A stretch of DNA of 8,554 bases. Origin: Candidatus Glassiibacteriota bacterium. Lineage in GTDB: Bacteria > Gemmatimonadota > Glassbacteria > GWA2-58-10. Positions 1-5,810 of the stretch are shown in pieces. A program made the translations under genes and the position numbers. The notes below the pieces were generated by a model. That model was not told the origin of the DNA. It worked only from the letters and a program-made list of their open reading frames with translations, and made no database searches. The stretch covers positions 1 through 8,554 of the forward strand of contig JAFGTO010000539.1 of the NCBI GenBank assembly GCA_016934095.1, written 5' to 3'. Every line of letters starts with the position of its first letter. The first letter of the stretch is position 1.

Positions 1-227
1 AACATTTCAAGGAAGTTGCCGCCGCTCAAGGTCCGTAATAGTTTGATTTTTTCAGGGGCAAGGTTATATTAAATTGAATAGCGAGCGCATTCCCAGCGGC
101 TTGGCCGCCTAGCCCGAATTATTCATAAAAATATCGTCTCGATTTTATAACTTCAAGCATCGTAACAGGTTCTAGTCAATTATCAAGTTAATGCTAACCC
201 CGCTCTTTCTGAAGTGAGGATTTCGGC
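1..227. other. AT-rich intergenic region upstream of padR
   Basis: No complete gene is visible. On the plus strand a short open stretch from position 3 to a TAA at 34-36 reads HFKEVAAAQGP. It could be the 3' end of a gene lying to the left, but it is too short to judge, and no U-tract terminator follows it. Positions 96-108 form a small GC hairpin (5 bp, 3-nt loop). The rest is AT-rich and probably holds the padR promoter. Confidence 0.4.
43..70 (+). promoter_or_regulatory. Possible sigma-70 promoter for padR
   Basis: TTGATT at 43-48 and TATATT at 65-70 are separated by 16 bp, a fair match to -35 and -10 boxes. This would leave a leader of about 150 nt before the padR start. Other AT-rich hexamers nearby (for example TATAAC at 146-151, closer to the gene but without a good -35) could serve instead. 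Confidence 0.3.
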
Positions 228-746
228 ATGATTACCAAAACAGCGATTCTGGGTGTGCTGGCCGCAGGGCAGATGCACGGCTACGAAATCAAGAAGCGTA
301 TCCGCAGCCTGCTGGGGCCCTCGGCGGACATCAACTTCGGCTCGATCTACTACGGCTTGAAAACTTATGTTTCCAAGGGCTGGGTGGACCATATCCGCGA
401 TGAGCCGGGCAAAGCCAGTCCCGAGCGCTCGATCTACCGGATCACTCCCCAGGGCCGCAGGCAGTTGAAAAAGCTGCTGGAGATGAGCCTGGCCGATTCC
501 ACAGGGCCGGTGAGCCCGGTGGAGGTAGGACTGGCTTTCATGAGCCACCTGCCTGCAGACCGGGCAAAACAGATACTCGGCGAGCGCTACGAGAGGCTGA
601 AAGCCTCTTACGAGGAATCCCTGGAGCGGGAGCCTCCGGCCGGCGAGCCGGCTCATTCCCGTTTTGTCAGGGAGTACCGCCTTTACCTGCTGGGAGCGGA
701 AGTCCACTGGATGAAAAACCTGCTGCCCATGCTGAAAGGCGATTAA
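228..746 (+). CDS. PadR-family transcriptional regulator
   Basis: A 172-residue protein with the PadR winged-helix layout. Residues 1-80 carry the N-terminal DNA-binding domain: ILGVL..G..HGYEI at the first helix, GSIYYGL (38-44) at the recognition helix, and SIYRITPQGRRQL (68-80) forming the wing and following helix. Residues from about 90 onward look like the helical C-terminal dimerisation domain of the two-domain PadR/VirA-activator type. The ATG at 228 is supported by GAGG at 216-219, 8 nt upstream. PadR proteins are usually repressors that respond to phenolic or other small molecules and often control themselves or adjacent transporters or detoxification genes. No transporter lies next to this one, and the only close neighbour is the convergent hydrolase, so the target is unknown. 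Its stop codon overlaps the hydrolase stop on the other strand. Confidence 0.9.
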   Translation: MITKTAILGVLAAGQMHGYEIKKRIRSLLGPSADINFGSIYYGLKTYVSKGWVDHIRDEPGKASPERSIYRITPQGRRQLKKLLEMSLADSTGPVSPVEVGLAFMSHLPADRAKQILGERYERLKASYEESLEREPPAGEPAHSRFVREYRLYLLGAEVHWMKNLLPMLKGD

Positions 747-1591
747 AGGCCGGCCGGGCCCGGGACAGCCTCGCCGGCGAATCTCTCCACCCGCCCGTAG
801 TAGCTTTCACCCAGCAGGAAATGCAGGTCCAGGTGGCCGCCGCCGCTGACCTGCCACCACTCCAGCCTGGGCGGCCCTTTTGTCTGCGCCAGTCTTTTGC
901 CGAACTCGAACGGCACCACTTCATCGGCCGTGCCGTGGATGATCAGGGTCGGCACCCTCACCCCGGACAGCATCCCGGCGACCTCCCAGCGGTTTTTCAT
1001 CACCAGGTGTACTGGCAGAAAACCGAAAATCCGGCGGGCCATCTCCGACCCCCGGCAGAAAGCCCCCTCCAGGATCAGGCCGCCGACCTGCCGCTGAACC
1101 GCCAGGTAACAGGCCGGCGCCGAGCCGAGCGAGCGGCCGAAAAGCACCAGCCTGCGTGCGGGCAGGGCCGCTGAGCCGGTCAGGTAATCCCATACCGCCA
1201 GCGCATCCTCCTGGAGGCTTTTCTCCGATGGCCGCCCTTGCGAGAGGCCGTATCCCCTGTAATCGAAAAGCAGGGCGCCCAGGCCCCGGCGCACGAAAGG
1301 TGCGATCCAGTCCAGGCGGTGAGAGATGTTCCCGGCATTGCCGTGGAAGACTACCAGTACCGGTGCATCCGCCCGGGCCGGCGGGAAATACCAGCCGTGG
1401 ACCGTGCCCCCGCCCGCGGGCTCAAGCAGCATCTCCCGGTATGACAGGCCGTATGAATCCGGGTGTGCCTCGAGTACTGCGGAAGGGAAGAAGGTCAGGC
1501 GGTTTTCCAGCAGGCGGATCAGCAGAGCCACGACCAGCAGTACCACCAGCATGGAAACCGACCCGACCCAGAGGCTTTTCAGTACTCCCAT
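743..1591 (-). CDS. Membrane-anchored alpha/beta hydrolase (BEM46/ABHD13-like)
   Basis: A 282-residue serine hydrolase. Residues about 8-28 are strongly hydrophobic and look like an uncleaved N-terminal membrane anchor. The catalytic domain follows: HGNAGN (83-88) as the oxyanion-hole segment, DYRGYGLSQG (110-119), nucleophile elbow GRSLG (152-156) with Ser154, Asp223 in HGTADEVVP, and His253 in GGGHLDL. The triad is therefore complete. Order and spacing fit the BEM46/ABHD13/ABHD17 group, which includes esterases, lipases and thioesterases; the substrate cannot be told from sequence. The fold probably sits on one face of the inner membrane. The ATG at 1591 has only a weak AGG-containing ribosome site about 10 nt upstream; Met14 inside the anchor is a less likely start. 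The gene converges on padR with overlapping stops. Confidence 0.88.
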   Translation of the reverse strand: MGVLKSLWVGSVSMLVVLLVVALLIRLLENRLTFFPSAVLEAHPDSYGLSYREMLLEPAGGGTVHGWYFPPARADAPVLVVFHGNAGNISHRLDWIAPFVRRGLGALLFDYRGYGLSQGRPSEKSLQEDALAVWDYLTGSAALPARRLVLFGRSLGSAPACYLAVQRQVGGLILEGAFCRGSEMARRIFGFLPVHLVMKNRWEVAGMLSGVRVPTLIIHGTADEVVPFEFGKRLAQTKGPPRLEWWQVSGGGHLDLHFLLGESYYGRVERFAGEAVPGPAGL

Positions 1592-1734
1592 CTTACGGCC
1601 GCCTTTGTTTTATGACCTGAGGTATCCGCCGCATCTTACCTACCGTCCCTTTATCGCTTTTGCCCCGGCGGATTGACCGGTTGCTTCCCGGACGTTTTAA
1701 AAGCTTGTTAAAAAAGGCAAATTACAGGGAATAT

Positions 1735-1853
1735 GGCTGTCAAGGGCAGTTCCGGACGGCTTTCAATATAATTCTTTCGCAGATGTAAATGTTTGAAATA
1801 ACAATAGTAACAACAGAATGAGCACGGAACTGCTTGCCTTGCCCTTGACAGCC
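1735..1853. repeat. MITE-like long inverted repeat
   Basis: The left arm GGCTGTCAAGGGCA (1735-1748) is a perfect 14-bp match to the reverse complement of the right arm (1840-1853). The complementarity continues inward: GTTCCG (1749-1754) pairs with CGGAAC (1825-1830), with a 9-nt insertion (1831-1839) on the right side only. The interior of about 70 bp is AT-rich, non-coding and contains a further TTTCAA/TTGAAA dyad (1761-1766 with 1793-1798). Read outward, each arm carries TTGACA. The size, terminal repeats and lack of coding potential suggest a miniature inverted-repeat element or the relic of an insertion sequence. I see no clear flanking target-site duplication. Confidence 0.55.
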
Positions 1854-1876
1854 AACCATGCAATATATTTCATTTC

Positions 1877-1906
1877 GGGGCGTTGAAGACTTTTTTCAAC
1901 AGCCCC
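1877..1906. repeat. Short hairpin (REP-like or terminator-like)
   Basis: GGGGC (1877-1881) pairs with GCCCC (1902-1906), and GTTGAA (1882-1887) with TTCAAC (1895-1900). One A (1901) is bulged and the loop is 7 nt. No run of T follows on either side and no gene ends here, so it is not an obvious terminator. It lies 23 bp beyond the right arm of the inverted repeat and may be part of the same insertion or a separate palindromic repeat. Confidence 0.45.
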
Positions 1907-2135
1907 TTAAGTTGCGGCGCAGTTTTAAAATAACTGCTTACCGGGCCGGGGCACAATAACAAAACCGCGCAAGTCAGCCTGGGGCGGCAGCGGGTATTCT
2001 TGCGCATTCCGCGTAACCGCTTATTATTATAGGGCGGTAACCAGGATCCGGAAGAATATGCCCGGGTACCGGTTTTGCCCTTTTCTCCCCGGATGGATTT
2101 CAGGAGCACTTTCACCCTTTTATTCAGAGGCTGCC

Positions 2136-3245
2136 ATGAACAGTCTTTACCGCCGGAGTTCCGGCCAACACAGTCTGTCGATGTCCGGCTTCGGACCTTT
2201 GGTGCTGAGTGCGGTCGCTTTTTGCCTGCTGTTTATCGCCTGTGGAAAAACGGAGGAAAAAACCATGACCAGGCCCTTATTTTCTGCGGTTGTCCGGACC
2301 GACCCGGAGACCGGCCAGCCGGTGATCGTGCTCGAGAGAAAAGGCGACAGCCCCCTGGCGGCCAGGGTCGCCCCGCAATCCGGGGCGAACCTGTTCAGCC
2401 TGCAGTTCGAAGGCCGGGAGCTGCTTTACGTTCCACAGAGCCTGGACAAGCTGCCCGGTTTCCGCTACGGCACCCCGGTGCTTTACCCTGCTCCCAACCG
2501 GGTGGCAGGCGGCAGGTTCTCCTTTGAGGGGCGCACCTTCGATTTCGGGCTGAACGACGGCGACCGGTTCCTGCACGGACTGGTGCACTCGGTGCCCTGG
2601 GAGTACGAGCCGCCCGTGGTGGATGAGAACGGTGCCAGCGTGCTGGTCTACCTCGATTTCAAGCCGGGCGGCGAGCTCCACCGGCTTTTCGGCTTCGACC
2701 ACCGCCTGAGTATCAGGTTTACCGTGGACGGTCTGGGTGTTCGCTTCGACTACACCGTGGACAACCGCGACAGCCTTACGCTGCCTTATGGTTTTGCCCT
2801 GCATCCCTATTTCGTTTACCTCGGCTCGCGTGAACAGGCTTATCTCACCGTGCCCGCCGCCGGACACATGGAGGCGGTGAACCTGATGCCCACCGGCAAA
2901 GTCGAGCCGCTCGAGGGCGGAGTCTATGACCTCACCGGCGGCAAGCCTCTTTCGGAGCTCGACCTGGACGATGTGTATCTCGGGATGAAGCCGGAGAAGC
3001 CGGCTTTGATCGAGTACCGCGATGCCGGATTGAAAATCACCCTGGAGGCCTCTGCCGATTTTACCCACATGGTGGTCTATACCCAGCAGCCGTCATTTTT
3101 CTGCGTGGAAAACCAGACCTGCTCGACAGATGCGCACAATCTTTACGCCCTCGGCCTGCAAGAGGCAGCGCACCTGCTGACTGTGCCGCCCGGCTCGCAG
3201 AGGACCGGCTGGATAATGTTCGAGCCCGCACTGCTGGCAAAGTGA
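2136..3245 (+). CDS. Aldose 1-epimerase (galactose mutarotase-like) protein, possible lipoprotein
   Basis: A 369-residue protein from the ATG at 2136. The C-terminal 320 residues form a galactose-mutarotase-like beta-sandwich, which interconverts alpha and beta anomers of sugars. Visible landmarks are NRVAGGRFSFEG (121-132), LHG with His147, LHPYF with His223 as the expected general acid, Asp278/279 in LDDVYLG, and Glu325 in CVENQT as the expected general base. These match the order of the two His, Asp and Glu of the family. Residues 15-36 are a hydrophobic segment ending FIAC, a plausible lipobox with Cys36, so this form would be membrane-anchored. The start at 2136 has AGAGG 5 nt upstream. 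Another ATG at 2265 has a much better ribosome site and gives a 326-residue soluble enzyme without the signal. An upstream in-frame ATG at 2058 is also open but adds no recognisable sequence. The sugar substrate is unknown. Confidence 0.82.
   Translation: MNSLYRRSSGQHSLSMSGFGPLVLSAVAFCLLFIACGKTEEKTMTRPLFSAVVRTDPETGQPVIVLERKGDSPLAARVAPQSGANLFSLQFEGRELLYVPQSLDKLPGFRYGTPVLYPAPNRVAGGRFSFEGRTFDFGLNDGDRFLHGLVHSVPWEYEPPVVDENGASVLVYLDFKPGGELHRLFGFDHRLSIRFTVDGLGVRFDYTVDNRDSLTLPYGFALHPYFVYLGSREQAYLTVPAAGHMEAVNLMPTGKVEPLEGGVYDLTGGKPLSELDLDDVYLGMKPEKPALIEYRDAGLKITLEASADFTHMVVYTQQPSFFCVENQTCSTDAHNLYALGLQEAAHLLTVPPGSQRTGWIMFEPALLAK
2252..2267 (+). promoter_or_regulatory. Strong internal ribosome binding site and alternative start
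   Basis: GGAGG at 2252-2256 lies 8 nt before an in-frame ATG at 2265-2267 (residue 44 of the longer form). It is a stronger ribosome site than that of the upstream start. Translation from here would give MTRPLF..., a cytoplasmic epimerase lacking the hydrophobic segment and Cys36. Confidence 0.55.
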
Positions 3246-3269
3246 GTGCCGGCCGCCGGTTGACCCTCT

Positions 3270-3289
3270 CGGTTTCTGCCGGAAAACCG
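3270..3289 (+). terminator. Weak hairpin after the epimerase gene
   Basis: CGGTTT (3270-3275) pairs with AAACCG (3284-3289) around an 8-nt loop, 24 nt after the epimerase stop. The following bases are not a proper U-tract, so intrinsic termination is doubtful. It separates the epimerase from the strong promoter of the next gene. Confidence 0.25.
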
Positions 3290-3293
3290 GAGT

Positions 3294-3334
3294 TGTCAAT
3301 TTCTTGACACTTAAAGGGAAATTTTGTATATAAT
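3294..3334 (+). promoter_or_regulatory. Consensus-like promoter of the EF-G paralogue, with dyad over the -35
   Basis: Perfect TTGACA at 3304-3309 and perfect TATAAT at 3329-3334 are separated by 19 bp, slightly long. TATATA at 3327-3332 offers a 17-bp spacer instead. The leader to the ATG at 3399 would be about 55-60 nt. TGTCAA at 3294-3299 forms a 6-bp dyad with the -35 box across 4 bp, a possible operator. Confidence 0.75.
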
Positions 3335-3398
3335 CTAGCTTCCAATATTTTACAGAATTTACTGCACTGATTCAGCTTCAATCCTCCGGAGTTCATTC

Positions 3399-5489
3399 AT
3401 GAAAAATTACCACAGCCAGGATATCCGTAACTTAGCTGTACTTGGACACGGAAGCTGCGGCAAGACTTCCCTTACCGATGCATTGTGCTTTGCAGCAGAC
3501 ACCTCGAAACGTCTGGGCAGTATCGATGAAGGAAACAGCCTCACTGATTTCAGCCAGGATGAGATCGAGCGGAAAATCTCGATCAACCTGGCAATGGCTT
3601 ATGCGGAATGGAAAGGCGTGAAGATCAACCTGCTGGATACCCCCGGCTACATGGATTTCATCGGCGATGCTCACGCTACGGTACGGGCGGCGGACAATGC
3701 GCTGATCGTGGTGCATGCTGCGAGCGGGGTGGAAATCGGCACCGAGGTGACATGGCGGCTGAGCTCCGAACAGAAAATGCCCACAGCCTTTTTTATCAAC
3801 ATGATGGATAAGGAGCACGCCGATTTCGACAAGGTCGTAGAGCAGTTGAGAAATACCTTCGAAGGCAGGATCATCCCATTGACTGTCCCGGTGGGAGAGG
3901 GCGAAAGTTTTCGCGGGGTAGTCGACCTGATCAGCAGGAAAGCCCGTCTGGGGAAGAAAAATACCCAGCAGGACGAGTACGATGAGGTTGAGATACCACA
4001 GGAGATGGCCGGTAAGATCGAAGAGGCTTACAAGGAGTTTGTCGAGGCGGTGGTGGAGCAGGATGACGGGCTGATGGAGAAATATTTCGATGACCAGCCG
4101 CTGGAAGAAACGGAACTCAGTGAAGCGCTCAGGAAAGGTTTCCTCTCCCGTGAGATCTTTCCGGTGTTCTGCGGCAGCGCGACCCTGACTTTCGGGTCCA
4201 AGACTTTGCTCGACTCGATAGTGGCGATGATGCCCGATCCGACCATGATACCCCCGCTGCGCGCCAGGCCGGCCGGCAAGGAAGAGGAAGTCGAGATCGC
4301 TCCTGCCGAAGACCAGTCGTTGGTGGCACTGGTTTTCAAGACCATTACCGAGCCCCACGTGGGAGAGCTCAGCTATTTCCGGATTTTCAGGGGCATACTC
4401 AAGAGCGGCGACGAAGTTACCAACAGCAACGACGGCCAGAGCGAGCGCCTGGGGCACCTGAGTATCATGCAGGGGCGTGACCGTATCGAAGTGGAGCAGC
4501 TCATGGCGGGCGACCTGGGTGTGGTGGCCAAGCTCAAGCATACTCATACCGGTAATACACTGACCTCCAAGTCGGACCAGGTAGTCATGCCGGAGATCGA
4601 GTTCCCCAAGCCGGTGATGAACGTGGGTATCGAGCCGAAGACCCGCGGCGACGAGGACAAGATCTCGCAGGGACTGAAAAAATTGCAGGAAGAAGACCAG
4701 ACATTCCACAGCTACTACGACAGCGACCTGCACCAGATGATAGTCTCCGGCATGGGAGAGCTCCACCTGGATGTGATTATGGTCAAGCTCAACCGCAAGT
4801 TCAATGTCGAGGCTGAATACGTGGAGCCTGCCATTCCCTACCGCGAGACCGTGCGCAAGACCGCCGAGGCCCAGGGCAAATACAAGAAACAGACCGGCGG
4901 CAGGGGCCAGTATGGAGACTGCTGGGTCCGGGTCAGCCCCAGGGAGCGCGGCGCAGGCTTTGAGTTCGTGGACAAGATAGTCGGTGGTGCGATCCCCAAC
5001 AAGTTCGTGCCCTCGGTGGAGAAAGGGATCAGGGAAGCGGCCGGCAAAGGAGTGCTGGCAGGGTTTCAGATGGTGGATTTCCAGGCGGAATGCTTCGATG
5101 GCAGCTACCACTCGGTGGATTCATCCGATGTCGCTTTCCAGGTGGCGGGGAGCATGGCATTTCAAAAAGCCACGCTGGCGGCGGACCCGGTGATCATCGA
5201 GCCTATCCAGAACGTGGAGGTCCTGGTGTCGGAGGAATACATGGGGGACGTGATCGGCGACCTGAACAGCCGCCGGGGACGCATCATGGGCATGACCAGC
5301 GAGGGCAACTTCCAGAAAGTTGCCGCCAAGGTGCCCCTGGCCGAGCTGTATAAGTACTCCACCCAGGTGCGCTCAATCACCCAGGGAAGGGGGATGTTCA
5401 TGAGCGAGTTTTCTCACTACGAGGAAGTCCCCCGGGAGCTGACCGAGAAGATTATCGAAAAGAGCAAGAAAGAAAAGGAGAATGTCTAA
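3399..5489 (+). CDS. fusA2: Elongation factor G paralogue (EF-G2/FusA2-like translational GTPase)
   Basis: A 696-residue protein with full EF-G architecture. The G domain spans about 10-285: P-loop GHGSCGKT (16-23), switch I RKISI (58-62), DTPGY (80-84), NMMD (134-137) and GSA (259-261). Domain II is at about 305-390, domain III at about 404-475, domain IV at about 476-595 with GGRGQYG (500-506) and tip loop SYHSVDSS (569-576), and domain V at about 596-675 (NSRRGRI at 623-629). EF-G drives translocation of tRNA and mRNA on the ribosome. This copy departs from housekeeping EF-G: the P-loop is GHGSCGKT rather than AHIDAGKT, the catalytic His of DTPGH is Tyr84, and NKxD has Met135 in place of Lys. 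The first two changes recall the EF-G2/EF-G-like branch. It has its own promoter and terminator and no str-operon neighbours, so I read it as a second EF-G with a specialised or conditional role. GGAG at 3388-3391, 7 nt upstream, supports the start. Confidence 0.88.
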   Translation: MKNYHSQDIRNLAVLGHGSCGKTSLTDALCFAADTSKRLGSIDEGNSLTDFSQDEIERKISINLAMAYAEWKGVKINLLDTPGYMDFIGDAHATVRAADNALIVVHAASGVEIGTEVTWRLSSEQKMPTAFFINMMDKEHADFDKVVEQLRNTFEGRIIPLTVPVGEGESFRGVVDLISRKARLGKKNTQQDEYDEVEIPQEMAGKIEEAYKEFVEAVVEQDDGLMEKYFDDQPLEETELSEALRKGFLSREIFPVFCGSATLTFGSKTLLDSIVAMMPDPTMIPPLRARPAGKEEEVEIAPAEDQSLVALVFKTITEPHVGELSYFRIFRGILKSGDEVTNSNDGQSERLGHLSIMQGRDRIEVEQLMAGDLGVVAKLKHTHTGNTLTSKSDQVVMPEIEFPKPVMNVGIEPKTRGDEDKISQGLKKLQEEDQTFHSYYDSDLHQMIVSGMGELHLDVIMVKLNRKFNVEAEYVEPAIPYRETVRKTAEAQGKYKKQTGGRGQYGDCWVRVSPRERGAGFEFVDKIVGGAIPNKFVPSVEKGIREAAGKGVLAGFQMVDFQAECFDGSYHSVDSSDVAFQVAGSMAFQKATLAADPVIIEPIQNVEVLVSEEYMGDVIGDLNSRRGRIMGMTSEGNFQKVAAKVPLAELYKYSTQVRSITQGRGMFMSEFSHYEEVPRELTEKIIEKSKKEKENV

Positions 5490-5520
5490 GGGATCCCGGT
5501 AAGCTTACCTGTATATCCCT
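5489..5520 (+). repeat. Nested palindrome after the EF-G gene
   Basis: AGGGAT (5489-5494) pairs with ATCCCT (5515-5520), enclosing the perfect 12-bp palindrome GGTAAGCTTACC (5499-5510). It starts within the stop codon and precedes the terminator. It may protect the mRNA 3' end or bind a protein as DNA; nothing more can be said. Confidence 0.4.
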
Positions 5521-5530
5521 TTGTATTATC

Positions 5531-5577
5531 AGGCCCTCCTCGCGGCTGGAGTTGGCGGCGGCGGAGGGCCTTTTTTT
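5531..5577 (+). terminator. Rho-independent terminator of the EF-G gene
   Basis: GGCCCTCC (5532-5539) pairs perfectly with GGAGGGCC (5563-5570), with an extra A-T pair outside, and is followed by seven T at 5571-5577. It lies 42 nt after the stop codon and is a strong intrinsic terminator. Confidence 0.92.
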
Positions 5578-5591
5578 ACCTCGGTACCAGG

Positions 5592-5630
5592 AAAAAAAAC
5601 GGGCTTTGGAATCTGCAAATTCCAAAGCCC
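5592..5630 (-). terminator. Rho-independent terminator facing the minus strand
   Basis: GGGCTTTGGAAT (5601-5612) pairs perfectly with ATTCCAAAGCCC (5619-5630) around a 6-nt loop. Eight A at 5592-5599 become a run of eight U on the minus strand just after the stem. On the plus strand no U-tract follows. It therefore ends a minus-strand transcript, although no minus-strand protein gene lies upstream of it between 5631 and 6060. Confidence 0.82.
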
Positions 5631-5746
5631 TGCTGCACAATCAGCTTCCGCGAAGAAGTCTTGGTTACCGGGGGTCGGTAACAGAGAAGTCGTTTGTGCA
5701 GTAGACCCTTGCGAGTCATATATCTTATCGGCTAGCTGAAAAAATA
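5592..5746 (-). ncRNA. Candidate structured small RNA, family not recognised
   Basis: Read on the minus strand, the roughly 150 nt before the terminator fold compactly. In 5'-3' order: TCAGCT (5739-5734); GACTC-GCAA-GGGTC (5717-5704), a stem with a GNRA-type tetraloop; CTGCACAA (5701-5694), which pairs with TTGTGCAG (5640-5633); inside that, GTTACCG/CGGTAAC (5682-5676 with 5670-5664); a small CTTC-GCG-GAAG stem; and AGCTGA (5646-5641), which can pair with TCAGCT and would create a pseudoknot crossing the 8-bp helix. The terminator hairpin ends the RNA. Minus orientation is favoured by the U-tract, by the GNRA loop, and by a U-G pair where the plus strand would have a C-A mismatch. An A-C mismatch next to the 8-bp helix is mild counter-evidence. 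I compared it by eye with 6S, SRP, tmRNA, RNase P and common riboswitches and found no match. Confidence 0.45.
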
Positions 5747-5751
5747 CTTTA

Positions 5752-5779
5752 ATTTTATGGTGCAACTGGTTTTCGGCAA
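5752..5779 (-). promoter_or_regulatory. Possible promoter of the minus-strand RNA
   Basis: On the minus strand TTGCCG (5779-5774) and TAAAAT (5757-5752) are separated by 16 bp, matching the -35 box at 4 of 6 positions and the -10 box at 5 of 6. Transcription would begin near 5745 and give an RNA of about 150 nt ending at the U-tract at 5599-5592. Confidence 0.35.
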
Positions 5780-5810
5780 GAGGCTTAGGCTCTAAGACCG
5801 GAGAAGTCCC

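Larger units (their letters stand above)
1592..2135. other. Divergent intergenic region with inverted repeats
   Basis: This 544-bp gap lies between the divergently oriented hydrolase and epimerase genes. No convincing reading frame is present. It holds a MITE-like inverted repeat (1735-1853), a second hairpin (1877-1906), a 7-bp dyad GCGCAAG/CTTGCGC (1967-1973 with 1999-2005), and a smaller dyad ACCGC/GCGGT around an AT-rich loop (2016-2020 with 2034-2038). The promoters of both flanking genes must lie here, but none is a clear consensus match. TTGCGC at 2001-2006 with TATTAT at 2025-2030 (18-bp spacer) is a weak candidate for the epimerase. Confidence 0.6.

Noticed and set aside
160..200. 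tRNA T-arm-like GGTTCTAGTC
   Set aside because: The flanking bases cannot form a T stem and there is no acceptor or anticodon arm.
1592..2135. Intact insertion sequence
   Set aside because: There is no transposase reading frame between the inverted arms; only a miniature or relic element is supportable.
3432..5111. 559-residue open frame on the minus strand across the EF-G gene
   Set aside because: It is an antisense shadow of a clear EF-G coding region with complete domain motifs; its translation is His/Leu/Val-rich low-information sequence with no recognisable domain.
5690..5745. Purine riboswitch-like stretch on the minus strand (GATATATGACTC followed by GGGTCTACT)
   Set aside because: There is a superficial match to the first junction only; the expected P3 arm and the loop-loop sequence are missing.
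5521..5765. Short frames on both strands through the terminators after EF-G
   Set aside because: They read through hairpins and A/T runs (poly-Gly and poly-Pro stretches come from the stem) and have no coding character.
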